Shown in pieces: positions 7,911 through 16,384 of a stretch of DNA of 64,000 nucleotides. Origin of the DNA: Citrobacter tructae (GTDB lineage Bacteria > Pseudomonadota > Gammaproteobacteria > Enterobacterales > Enterobacteriaceae); NCBI RefSeq assembly GCF_004684345.1, contig NZ_CP038469.1, forward strand, positions 992,001-1,056,000, given 5' to 3'. The translations under genes and the position numbers were made by a program. The notes beneath the pieces were generated by a model that was not told where the DNA came from, ran no database searches, and saw only the letters and a program-made list of their open reading frames with translations. Each line of letters opens with the position of its first letter. Positions within the stretch are counted from its first letter, which is position 1.

Positions 7911-10892
7911 ATGTTGGTGAATCTGTGTGATTACAAACAGAGTGTGACGCTCATTGCCAATAGCGGCGTGCAGTTTCTGGATTTTGGTCTGACGCCGCAG
8001 GAATCCGCGCATCACGGGCGCTTTGTGCGCAAAACGGCCAACGGCCCACTGCTACGACTGGATTTCGACCTGACAACGGGCCGCTACACGTTGCCGGGCA
8101 GTACCGGTGGGCAACCCGAAGTGGTCAAGCCAGAAAGTACCCAGACATTACATTACTCACTGGACGTTCTCGACGGCGTCTGGCTGCCACTGCCGTTCCT
8201 GCGCTTTAACCCACCGCGCACGTTTGTCGAAGGCCCAGATAACTGGGCGCGTGTTCAAGTGCGCAAGCTGGAGCAACCGGACAGCGCAGGTAACACTCAC
8301 CGCGTTACCGTGGCGCTGGACAGTCAGTTGACCGAGCATGCCCCCGCAGCGTTGACCCCAAATGCGAACGATCTGCTCAACGGCACGCGATTTGCTCTGG
8401 CCTGGCACGATAGCGAAATTGCTGATTTCCTCGATCAGACGTGGATTGACGGTTGGTTGCGCGAATCCTTTTTGCGCCATGTCGCGCAAGAAGAAAACCG
8501 TGCCGAACAGGAGATCCAGCTCGCGCTGCGAAATTTTGAGTATCAGGCGCACTGGCTGAATGTGCTGACCTTATTAGGCGAGCAGCTTTCCATTCCGGAA
8601 GTGAAGCTGGTGACGCACACCCTGAGCACGCCCGCTATTCCTGTTGATCTCATTTTAGATATTGGTAATACCCATACCTGCGGCGTATTGATTGAAGATC
8701 ACGGTGACGCCAACGACGGCCTGCGCCAGACCGCTGAATTGCAGGTGCGTTCGTTAAGCGAGCCTCAATACCTTAATGACCCGCTGTTCACCAGCCGACT
8801 GGAGTTTTCCGAGGCGCGTTTTGGTAAGCAACACTTTTCCGTGGAGAGCGGCCGTGACGATGCCTTTATCTGGCCGTCGATTGTTCGCGTCGGCGATGAG
8901 GCCCGCAAGCTGGCAATGCAGCGAGTCGGCACCGAAGGCAGCAGTGGGATCTCCAGCCCGCGTCGTTATCTGTGGGATGAAACGCCGGTTTTACATGACT
9001 GGCGCTTTAGCCAGATGAATGGCAAAACCCAGCGCGAACCACTGGCAACCGCCTTCCCGCTGATGAACCTGATGAATGATGACGGGCAGCCGCTGTTTAG
9101 CCTGCCGCAGGATGACCGTCTGCCGGTATTCTCTCCGCAGTACAGTCGCAGCACCTTGATGACCCATATGCTGTGTGAAATTCTGGCGCAGGCACTGGGG
9201 CAAATTAATAGCGTGGCGACGCGTTTGCGCCTCGGTTTTCCGGCGTCTCCTCGTCAGCTGCGTACGCTGATCCTGACCCTGCCATCGGCGATGCCGAAAC
9301 AAGAGCGTGAGATTTTCCGCCTGCGCATGTTTGAGGCTATTGCGCTGGTCTGGAAAGCGATGGGCTGGCACCCACAGGATGAGGATTTCACCACCCGTAA
9401 ACAGCAGGAAAAAAGCGTAGTTCCCGTCCCTGAGATCCAGATGGAATGGGATGAAGCCAGCTGTGGACAGCTGGTGTGGTTATATAACGAAGCGATTTCA
9501 CACTACGACGGTCACACTGAATCGTTCTTCAACGCCCTTGCCCGCCCGGATCGCCTGCCGGAGCCGGATGAAGTCAAAGGTCGCGCCTTGCGCGTGGCAT
9601 CGATCGATATTGGCGGAGGCACCACGGATATGGCCGTGGTCCACTATCAGCTGGATGACGGCGTAGGGGCGAACGTCAAAATTACGCCGCACCTGCTGTT
9701 TCGTGAAGGATTTAAGGTCGCCGGAGATGACATGCTGCTGGATGTCATCCAGCGCTGCGTGCTACCCGCACTGCAAACCCGCTTGCAACAGGCGGGCGTC
9801 ACCGACGCAGCCGCCCTGCTGGCCACGCTGTTTGGCGACTCCGGGCGCATAGATACCCAGGCGATCTTACGCCAGCAAACGGCGTTGCAACTGTTTATGC
9901 CGCTCGGTCATGCGGTGCTCTCGGCCTGGGAGCAAAGCGACGTTAACGATTCGGTGGCGGGACTGCATGCGACCTTTGGTGAACTGCTGGCCCAGCCCCC
10001 GACGCGCAACGTGATGAACTATATCCAGCAGGCTATCGATCACGCATTGCCTGCCGGTTCGCCAGCCTTTGACGTGTTGAGCGTACCGCTGCAGGTGCAG
10101 TTCAGGCAGTTACAAGAAGCCTTGCTGGCAGGCCAGTTTACCCTGACCTCTCCGCTGCACGCCGTTTGTGAAGCCATCTCGCACTACCGTTGCGACATTT
10201 TACTGGTAACCGGCAGACCCGCCTGTTTACCTGGCGTACAAGCATTGATTCGCCACCTGCAGCCCGTTCCGGCTAATCGCATGATTTGGATGGACAGCTA
10301 CCGCGTACACGAGTGGTATCCGTTTAGCCAGCAAGGACGCATTGGTAATCCGAAGTCTACCGCCGCCGTTGGTGCCATGCTGTGCAGTCTGGCGCTGGAT
10401 TTGCGTCTGCCACGCTTTAACTTTAAAGCCGCCGATATCGGCGCGTATTCAACGGTGCGTTATCTTGGCGTGCTGGATAATACGGTCAATACACTGCGCG
10501 ATGAGAATATCTGGTATCACGATATCGACCTCGATAAACCGGGCGCAAAGCTGGACGCGCGCCTGAATTTCCCGCTGCGCGGCAACGTGACGTTAGGTTT
10601 CCGTCAACTGGCGAACAGTCGCTGGCCTGCCACCCCGCTGTATACGCTCAGTATCAACTCTGCCGAACTGGCGAAAACCATCGCCGGTGATGGCGTATTA
10701 AATGTGCGTCTGCAATTACGCGGCGGTAGCAAAGAAACCGGGCCGGAATTTTTTGTTCTTAGCGATGCCTGGCTGCAGGATGGCACGCCCGTTGCCGCCA
10801 ATGCCTTAACCTTAAAACTGAATACGCTGGCAGACCGCCGCCACAGCGGCAGCCATTACTGGATTGATAGCGGGAGTGTGTACCTGAAATGA
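7911..10892 (+). CDS. srfB: SrfB, large actin/Hsp70-fold ATPase-like protein
   Basis: 993 aa from ATG 7911, preferred over an in-frame GTG at 7899 because AGGTG lies 9 nt upstream of the ATG. Two motifs of the actin/Hsp70/FtsA superfamily are visible: a phosphate-1-like loop DIGNTHT at about 250-256 and a phosphate-2-like loop DIGGGTTD at 566-573. The regions around them are much longer than in Hsp70. Annotated as a virulence factor after the SsrB-regulated Salmonella gene; activity unproven. Its stop overlaps the srfC start (ATGA), pointing to coupled synthesis and a complex. Confidence 0.88.
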   Translation: MLVNLCDYKQSVTLIANSGVQFLDFGLTPQESAHHGRFVRKTANGPLLRLDFDLTTGRYTLPGSTGGQPEVVKPESTQTLHYSLDVLDGVWLPLPFLRFNPPRTFVEGPDNWARVQVRKLEQPDSAGNTHRVTVALDSQLTEHAPAALTPNANDLLNGTRFALAWHDSEIADFLDQTWIDGWLRESFLRHVAQEENRAEQEIQLALRNFEYQAHWLNVLTLLGEQLSIPEVKLVTHTLSTPAIPVDLILDIGNTHTCGVLIEDHGDANDGLRQTAELQVRSLSEPQYLNDPLFTSRLEFSEARFGKQHFSVESGRDDAFIWPSIVRVGDEARKLAMQRVGTEGSSGISSPRRYLWDETPVLHDWRFSQMNGKTQREPLATAFPLMNLMNDDGQPLFSLPQDDRLPVFSPQYSRSTLMTHMLCEILAQALGQINSVATRLRLGFPASPRQLRTLILTLPSAMPKQEREIFRLRMFEAIALVWKAMGWHPQDEDFTTRKQQEKSVVPVPEIQMEWDEASCGQLVWLYNEAISHYDGHTESFFNALARPDRLPEPDEVKGRALRVASIDIGGGTTDMAVVHYQLDDGVGANVKITPHLLFREGFKVAGDDMLLDVIQRCVLPALQTRLQQAGVTDAAALLATLFGDSGRIDTQAILRQQTALQLFMPLGHAVLSAWEQSDVNDSVAGLHATFGELLAQPPTRNVMNYIQQAIDHALPAGSPAFDVLSVPLQVQFRQLQEALLAGQFTLTSPLHAVCEAISHYRCDILLVTGRPACLPGVQALIRHLQPVPANRMIWMDSYRVHEWYPFSQQGRIGNPKSTAAVGAMLCSLALDLRLPRFNFKAADIGAYSTVRYLGVLDNTVNTLRDENIWYHDIDLDKPGAKLDARLNFPLRGNVTLGFRQLANSRWPATPLYTLSINSAELAKTIAGDGVLNVRLQLRGGSKETGPEFFVLSDAWLQDGTPVAANALTLKLNTLADRRHSGSHYWIDSGSVYLK

Positions 10893-13048
10893 GCAAGACG
10901 TTAAACACCGCACAGGCCGCCATCGAATGGGTAACGGATGCACGCGCACGCGCAGCGCGCCTGGATGATGAAGCGGATTCTCTGCTGGCTCAGCTCACGT
11001 TAGCGGCCGTTAATGAAACCGCGCTAAATGCGACTTTTGCGTCGCAAGGATGTGTGGGATTGTACGGCCATTCACAAGCAGCGAAAGCACATTTGTTATC
11101 CGCATTGTGCAGCAATGCCGGTGGAAAACTGAACATCACCACCCCGGACCGCAGCTTCGATTACTTTACGCACATTAATCCCGGGCATGCGCCAACCAAT
11201 ATGGTACTGCGCTTTACGCGCGAAGAAACCCAAGTTGATAGCGCGTGGCCGCTGCGCCTGCGGCTGATTAGCGAGGCGGAACTGGTTCAGCTGTTTATCG
11301 CCCAGTTTTGTTCGTCGCCTGACAACCGTCAGGTTGAAAAAGCGATTATTGAGACGCGGTTAGAAAAATGGCAGGCGCTGCGTCAGCGTCATCCTGTACC
11401 AGGGATCAGCGCACAAGACGTGGCGGCCATTGCGCGTTTCTGGCGCTCCCGTGTTCCCTCAAATCAACAGCAAATTGACGATGCGCTATGGCATCAGTTT
11501 GCCACGTTAATTCCGGCACTGGATCTCACCACCCGGGCGCACGCCTGGGCATTACTGTGGGGAGAGCAGCCGGAGCTTACGCAGCAGTTTTTGGCACTGG
11601 CGCATACACTACAACAGACCGGACATGCAGGCGAACTAGCCGCGCCGCTCAGCCTGCTGGTCGACCATTTTGGCTTGCCCGCTGAAAGTTTTTTGACACA
11701 GATTGCGCTGACCGGGAATAACGCACCAAGCGATGTCGTGGTACATCCCATTGCCGATAACCAGTTGCTCAATGCGGTCAGCCTGTCACTGGAATCACTG
11801 GCGCTGCTGACCCGCGAACTGGTGCTGACAGTAGAAGACTCTGTGCTGGAGAGTGCCGACCTGCTGGATATCCCCCTCGCACCGGATACACATCCTCACC
11901 CGCTGTGGCGGGCAAAGTTAGGTTGGATACTGGAGCATTACCGCCAGCATCTGCAACCTGATGTGTTGGTTATCTGCAACGCGGTATCCTCCCGTTCGCA
12001 AACGCCAACCATCACCCGTACGCTGCTCGGCTGGGTAAATGATACCCAACCGCTGCATGACGCCGCATTACCGGGCGTGGTGTGGGCCATTACCCCGCAG
12101 GATGCGCGCTTTAACACTCAGCAAAATCTCGATGAGGCCGTTCAGCAATTAATGGGCAAACCCGGACTGCACTGGGGCACGCTGCAGGCGTTGGATAAGC
12201 ACAGCTTACAGCGGCTGGTTGAATGGTTGTCGCAGGCCACCTCGCCAGCTCAGCGTCAGGCCCGGTTTACCTCCCTGTGCGAGCAGCACCAGCAGCGAAT
12301 TCGCGCCATGCTGATGAGCTGGCGTCACAGCGGTAATAAGCAGCCCGGCGCAAGCGAATCAGTTATCCGCCAGTTGCAGGCTCAGGCCGCAAAGCATGGC
12401 GAACTGCTGGAGGGTCTGTTGCCGCCGATGCGCAGCTTCGAGTCGCTGTTGCACATTCAGCAACCGCGTGAGGAACAGGTTAGCGGATTATTCAATGATG
12501 CGATCGACCTGTTTGCCGAGGTACGGGACACCTCTCGTCAGCAAGAAAGTCAAGAGACCGGATATCAGGTGCATAAAATGTGGATCAACCATGTGCGCCA
12601 GTGGTGTCGTAATGAAAATAACGCGCGTCGCCTGCGTCTTGATCCAGAAACACTAAGGCAAGTTGCCGACATTCTGGTGACCACCAGTTATCGCCTGGAG
12701 ATGCCACAACGACTGCAGCGTATTATGCAACGCGAAAACGTCTGCGCAGCACAGTTGCACGCGGATATGGGTGATTTTATTACCTGGCTTGGGTTTTCCT
12801 GCGTCGCTGAGGAACAACGCCCTGCCAGCAGGATCCAAAAAGGCGCGGCTATTTTTAGCGCCCCGCCACAACAGCCGATGAGTCGACTGGCAAAACTGGA
12901 CGAGCAACCTCTGCACGGCGCAAGCCGATACGTTTATGACTGGTTGGTTGCCCTGTACACCCGCGCCAATGAAAATGAGGGCTATCGGCATCCGCTGGAT
13001 GTGACTGAAGCAGACAGGTTGCGATTAATCTCGCTGCTGAATGCCTGA
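10889..13048 (+). CDS. srfC: SrfC-family protein with degenerate P-loop
   Basis: 719 aa, start overlapping the srfB stop by 4 nt. It looks soluble, with no signal peptide or membrane span. A glycine-rich turn CVGLYGHSQAAKAHLLSAL at about residues 50-68 has the position and hydrophobic beta strand of a Walker A loop, but reads GHSQAAKA where GxxxxGKS/T is expected. The rest is rich in Gln and Leu helices. Annotated elsewhere as virulence factor SrfC; its biochemical role is unknown. The gene ends 8 bp before the convergent ortT stop. Confidence 0.82.
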   Translation: MSKTLNTAQAAIEWVTDARARAARLDDEADSLLAQLTLAAVNETALNATFASQGCVGLYGHSQAAKAHLLSALCSNAGGKLNITTPDRSFDYFTHINPGHAPTNMVLRFTREETQVDSAWPLRLRLISEAELVQLFIAQFCSSPDNRQVEKAIIETRLEKWQALRQRHPVPGISAQDVAAIARFWRSRVPSNQQQIDDALWHQFATLIPALDLTTRAHAWALLWGEQPELTQQFLALAHTLQQTGHAGELAAPLSLLVDHFGLPAESFLTQIALTGNNAPSDVVVHPIADNQLLNAVSLSLESLALLTRELVLTVEDSVLESADLLDIPLAPDTHPHPLWRAKLGWILEHYRQHLQPDVLVICNAVSSRSQTPTITRTLLGWVNDTQPLHDAALPGVVWAITPQDARFNTQQNLDEAVQQLMGKPGLHWGTLQALDKHSLQRLVEWLSQATSPAQRQARFTSLCEQHQQRIRAMLMSWRHSGNKQPGASESVIRQLQAQAAKHGELLEGLLPPMRSFESLLHIQQPREEQVSGLFNDAIDLFAEVRDTSRQQESQETGYQVHKMWINHVRQWCRNENNARRLRLDPETLRQVADILVTTSYRLEMPQRLQRIMQRENVCAAQLHADMGDFITWLGFSCVAEEQRPASRIQKGAAIFSAPPQQPMSRLAKLDEQPLHGASRYVYDWLVALYTRANENEGYRHPLDVTEADRLRLISLLNA

Positions 13049-13056
13049 TGCCGTTA

Positions 13057-13230
13057 TCAGAAAAGAGAAAACAGGAGTGCGACGGGAAAACTCATCGGCC
13101 ATGTCGCCCCAACTAATACCGCACTGAGAAAGCGAATACGCTTTTTATCGCGCGAAAGAAACCAGGTGATGATTGCCGCGATGGCGGCCATTACCGCATA
13201 AAAAACCAACATATTTTGGTACAGAGACAT
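13057..13230 (-). CDS. ortT: OrtT, orphan GhoT-like membrane toxin
   Basis: 57 aa, beginning MSLYQNMLVFYAVMAAIAA. It closely matches E. coli OrtT (YdcX), a homologue of the GhoT toxin. Two hydrophobic helices flank a short basic loop (SRDKKRIRF), and the protein ends in the family signature ATWPMSFPVALLFSLF. In E. coli OrtT damages the inner membrane and lowers ATP and PMF when overproduced, aiding growth under trimethoprim/sulfamethoxazole stress; it has no partner antitoxin, and none is seen here. It keeps its E. coli neighbourhood (patD, yncL, ydcY), now split from ydcY by srfABC. Confidence 0.92.
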   Translation of the reverse strand: MSLYQNMLVFYAVMAAIAAIITWFLSRDKKRIRFLSAVLVGATWPMSFPVALLFSLF

Positions 13231-13375
13231 TTAGGGCATCCGGGCCAGAAGAGAAAAACGCGCGCAATATGCTCTTTTTTATGACATACATCAAGATTTA
13301 TTCATTTTTTTAAGAAAAACGGACAGAAAACAACCGTTCTTCATCATGTTCGGATTTAGTAGTATTGCGGATAGT

Positions 13376-13406
13376 TTTAACCCGTACTATACCCATAGGG
13401 GTTAAA
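13376..13406 (+). promoter_or_regulatory. Inverted repeat just upstream of the yncL ribosome site
   Basis: TTTAACCC at 13376-13383 and GGGTTAAA at 13399-13406 are perfect 8-bp arms 15 nt apart. They end a few bases before the yncL Shine-Dalgarno (AAAGGTGG). This could be an operator or an mRNA hairpin controlling yncL translation; nothing in the sequence decides between them. Confidence 0.5.
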
Positions 13407-13422
13407 TCGAAAGGTGGCAAAA

Positions 13423-13518
13423 ATGAATGTTTCCAGTAAAACCGTGATACTGATAAATATCTTTGCTGCTGTAGGACTTTTCAGCCTGATATCCGCAAGA
13501 TTCGGCTGGTTTGCTTGA
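13423..13518 (+). CDS. yncL: YncL, 31-residue inner-membrane protein
   Basis: 31 aa (MNVSSKTVILINIFAAVGLF, then a short tail ending RFGWFA), a near match to E. coli YncL. A good ribosome site (AAAGGTGG) is placed 6-8 nt upstream. One hydrophobic helix spans residues 8-24, consistent with a single-pass small membrane protein. E. coli YncL is stress-regulated but has no assigned function. It lies divergently from ortT. Confidence 0.92.
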   Translation: MNVSSKTVILINIFAAVGLFSLISARFGWFA

Positions 13519-13834
13519 TGTGACTTTGCTTGATTAATTGCAGCGCCTGCTGGCAGAGAGACGTTGTTCTCTCTGCCATTAGTGAACAATCTTCCCACTC
13601 CACCGCCGCCCGGTAAATTCCCCTTAATATGTAATCCCCCTAATCCTTCTGCGGCATTATATTGCCTGAACAACAGCCGGAAAATACCCTCATCCCCAGA
13701 CTTGCTACGCTGTTCTCCCACATGGTGCAGGACAATGACCGGCGGAAAATGCCATGCTGGTTTCCCTGCTGATGAACACCATGCTGTTTAGCTATTAGGG
13801 GTTTGAGGGCCAAAGGTGTAAAAACATAACCCGG

Positions 13835-13986
13835 AGATAATGTATTGTATTATCTAAGAAAGGACGCCGGAACAATGGATACGTTATGTCAGTGCGCTAC
13901 TCACGAGGCTTTGCAGCATGCGCCGCTAATAAACCGGACGACGTACCTGAAGCAATAAAGCCCCGACATAGTGCCGGGGCTTTATT
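13835..13986 (+). ncRNA. Candidate small RNA or micro-ORF transcript ending in a strong hairpin
   Basis: A compact unit is visible. A 7-bp inverted repeat (AGATAAT / ATTATCT at 13835-13855) precedes AAAGGA and an ATG at 13875 that opens a 27-codon frame (MDTLCQCATHEALQHAPLIN...). That frame stops at 13956-13958, inside the 5' arm of a terminator-like 12-bp stem at 13954-13986 (AATAAAGCCCCG / CGGGGCTTTATT). A second overlapping frame of 37 codons starts at 13886 but reads through the stem. No known small RNA is recognised. The stem also serves patD (-) as a terminator. Confidence 0.35.
13954..13986. terminator. Bidirectional rho-independent terminator downstream of patD
   Basis: A perfect 12-bp stem (AATAAAGCCCCG / CGGGGCTTTATT) with a 9-nt loop has a GC core and U-rich flanks on both strands. 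It is placed about 140 bp after the patD stop on the - strand and at the end of the candidate + strand transcript. Confidence 0.85.
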
Positions 13987-14128
13987 GTGTGTAAATTAGC
14001 CTGACCTCGCGGATATTTCCAATTTTCCGCCGTCCGATGGCGACGAGGCCAGTGGCGCGAATAGTATAGAGACACATTTGCCAATATTTAGCTATCTGTG
14101 CCCCATTTACCGTTCGCGGCTTAAGATA

Positions 14129-15556
14129 TTACTCATGCTTGATCATAACATGGCGGATAACCGTGTAATCCTCGAGTCCGTAAACCGACATATCCTTGCC
14201 GTAGCCGGAGAGTTTTTGTCCACCGTGTGGCATTTCACTCACCAGCGTAAAGTGGGTGTTGACCCAGGTACAGCCATACTGCAAACGGGCGCTAAGACGA
14301 TGCGCGCGACCGACATCTCGCGTCCAGACCGAGGATGCCAGCCCGTACTTCGAATCGTTGGCCCATGCCAGTACCTGAGCCTCGTCATCAAAGACGGTGA
14401 TGCTGACTACCGGACCGAAGACTTCCCGCTGAACGATGGCATCGTCCTGCTTCGCGCCTGCCAGCAGCGTCGGGGCGAAATAGTAGCCTGCGCCCTCCAC
14501 TTTTTTGCCGCCGGTGATGACTTTGATATGCCCGAGCGCTTTGGCCTCATCTACCGCTTTGGTAATGCGATCAAGATGCGCCTGAGAGCTTACCGGCCCC
14601 AACTCTGTCGACTCATCATTCGGTGAGCCCGTTTTCAGGCTGGCGACCGCGGCCCCCAGTTTTTCGACCAACGCGTCATAAATGCCTTTCTGTGCGTAGA
14701 TACGACAGGCTGCGGTGCAATCCTGCCCGGCATTGTAATAACCGAATGTGCGCACGCCGCTCACCACCGCATCCAGATCGGCATCATCAAAAATAATGAC
14801 TGGAGCTTTGCCGCCCAACTCCATATGTGTGCGTTTAATCGACGGCGCGGTATGTCCAATAATGTGCTCACCGGTAGCAATGGAGCCGGTCAGCGAAACC
14901 ATGCGTACTTTTTCATGACCGGTCAGCGGATCACCCACGGTTTTACCGCGCCCGAACAGCACGTTAATGACGCCTGCCGGGAAAATGTCTTTCGCAAACT
15001 CCGCCAGTTTCAGTGCCGTTAATGGGGTAATTTCTGAAGGTTTAATCACTACGCAGTTACCCGCCGCCAGCGCCGGTGCCAGTTTCCAGGCTGCCATCAT
15101 CAACGGATAGTTCCATGGCGCAATGGATGCCACCACTCCCAGCGGGTCGCGGCGGATCATGGAGGTATGCCCTTCCAGATATTCCCCGGCAGCCGACCCT
15201 TGTAAAGTACGCGCCGCACCGGCAAAGAAGCGGAAAACGTCCACGATGGCCGGGATTTCATCATTGAGCACACAGTGGAAAGGCTTACCGCAATTCAGCG
15301 ATTCCAGCTCAGCAAATGTTTGCGCGTTTTCAGCGATGGTATCCGCCAGTTTCAACAGCAGCTCCGAGCGCACTTTCGGCGTGGTTTGCCCCCAGTTGGC
15401 AAAGGCGTTGTCAGCGGCACGGACAGCAGCATCAACCTGCATGGATGACGCCTCGGCAATTTCGAGAATGACTTCACCGGTAGCCGGGTTATAGACCGGC
15501 TGCTTTTCACCTTCACCGTTGACCAGTTCGCCGTTAATCAGTAATTGATGTTGCAT
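14129..15556 (-). CDS. patD: Gamma-aminobutyraldehyde dehydrogenase
   Basis: 475 aa, an NAD-dependent aldehyde dehydrogenase (E. coli PatD/YdcW is 474 aa). Visible: the Rossmann motif SLTGSIATGEHI (about 225), the catalytic-Glu region MELGGKAPVIIF (about 245) and the active-site cysteine in GQDCTAAC (about 280). It oxidises 4-aminobutanal to GABA after putrescine transamination by PatA, with an alternative route through PuuC. It is the last gene of ydcSTUV-patD, following ydcV by 21 bp, so a polyamine importer and a putrescine-degrading enzyme are co-transcribed. Confidence 0.95.
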   Translation of the reverse strand: MQHQLLINGELVNGEGEKQPVYNPATGEVILEIAEASSMQVDAAVRAADNAFANWGQTTPKVRSELLLKLADTIAENAQTFAELESLNCGKPFHCVLNDEIPAIVDVFRFFAGAARTLQGSAAGEYLEGHTSMIRRDPLGVVASIAPWNYPLMMAAWKLAPALAAGNCVVIKPSEITPLTALKLAEFAKDIFPAGVINVLFGRGKTVGDPLTGHEKVRMVSLTGSIATGEHIIGHTAPSIKRTHMELGGKAPVIIFDDADLDAVVSGVRTFGYYNAGQDCTAACRIYAQKGIYDALVEKLGAAVASLKTGSPNDESTELGPVSSQAHLDRITKAVDEAKALGHIKVITGGKKVEGAGYYFAPTLLAGAKQDDAIVQREVFGPVVSITVFDDEAQVLAWANDSKYGLASSVWTRDVGRAHRLSARLQYGCTWVNTHFTLVSEMPHGGQKLSGYGKDMSVYGLEDYTVIRHVMIKHE

Positions 15557-15577
15557 AGCAATTTCCCATATTGTCGT

Positions 15578-16384
15578 TTATTTACCGTTTCCGGCGAGAG
15601 TGTCGCCTTCACGCGTCAGCCACCAGGCCCCTAAAATCGGAAGTGTTGTTACCAGCATCACCAGCAATGCCACAACGTTGGTAACCGGTACATCACGTGG
15701 ACGTCCCAGTTGATTGAGTAGCCACAGCGGAAGTGTTCTTTCATGTCCGGCCGTGAACGTTGTCACGATGATTTCATCAAACGACAAGGCAAACGCCAGC
15801 ATGCCCCCAGCCAGCAGCGCCGATGCAAGATTCGGTAGCACCACGTAGCGGAAGGTTTGCCAGCCATTCGCCCCCAGATCCATCGATGCTTCAACCAGAC
15901 TCCATGAGGTTCGACGAAAACGGGCCACGACGTTGTTAAATACCACCACAACACAAAACGTCGCATGCCCCACCACGATCGTCAGAAAGCCCGGCTCCAG
16001 ATTGATGGTTTTAAAAGCAGTCAGAAGTGCCAGACCGGTGATAATGCCCGGTAGCGCGATTGGCAACAGCAGCAACAGCGATATTGCGTTCTTGCCAAAG
16101 AAGTCCCGCCGCCAAAGGGCCGCCGCCGCCAGTGTTCCCAACACCAGAGCGATGGCCGTCGACAGTGCGGCAATTTTAAGTGACAACGTCACGGATTCCA
16201 GAATGTCGCTACGTTGTGCCGCCACGCTAAACCAGCGCAGCGTGAGCCCCTGCGGCGGAAAACTAAAGGCGGCTTCCTCGGTATTAAAAGCATAGGCGGC
16301 AATGATGAGGATGGGAAAGTGCAGGAAAATTACGCCACCCCATGCAGCCAGTTTGAGTAATAACGGTGCGCGTTCAGAGTGCAT
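15578..16384 (-). CDS. ydcV: ABC transporter permease YdcV (polyamine-type)
   Basis: 268 aa from ATG 16384 (MHSERAPLLLKLAAW), as in E. coli; a TTG one codon upstream is not needed. Six membrane helices of the PotC/MetI fold are visible. The EAA loop (EASMDLGANGWQTFRYVVLPNL, about 175-196) docks the ATPase. The start overlaps the ydcU stop by 11 bp. Confidence 0.94.
   Translation of the reverse strand: MHSERAPLLLKLAAWGGVIFLHFPILIIAAYAFNTEEAAFSFPPQGLTLRWFSVAAQRSDILESVTLSLKIAALSTAIALVLGTLAAAALWRRDFFGKNAISLLLLLPIALPGIITGLALLTAFKTINLEPGFLTIVVGHATFCVVVVFNNVVARFRRTSWSLVEASMDLGANGWQTFRYVVLPNLASALLAGGMLAFALSFDEIIVTTFTAGHERTLPLWLLNQLGRPRDVPVTNVVALLVMLVTTLPILGAWWLTREGDTLAGNGK

Larger units (their letters stand above)
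13519..14128. other. Intergenic stretch downstream of yncL, with hairpins and possible small RNA or micro-ORFs
   Basis: 610 bp without a conserved long gene. At 13552-13577 there is a perfect 10-bp inverted repeat (GGCAGAGAGA / TCTCTCTGCC, 6-nt loop), a likely end of the yncL transcript although it lacks a T run. Longer open frames on either strand overlap yncL or these hairpins and show no recognisable domain. The 13800-13986 part is described separately. Confidence 0.6.

Noticed and set aside
13377..13721. 114-codon frame on the - strand with glycine-rich segment
   Set aside because: Overlaps yncL in antisense and a hairpin; no start signal and no homology recognised.
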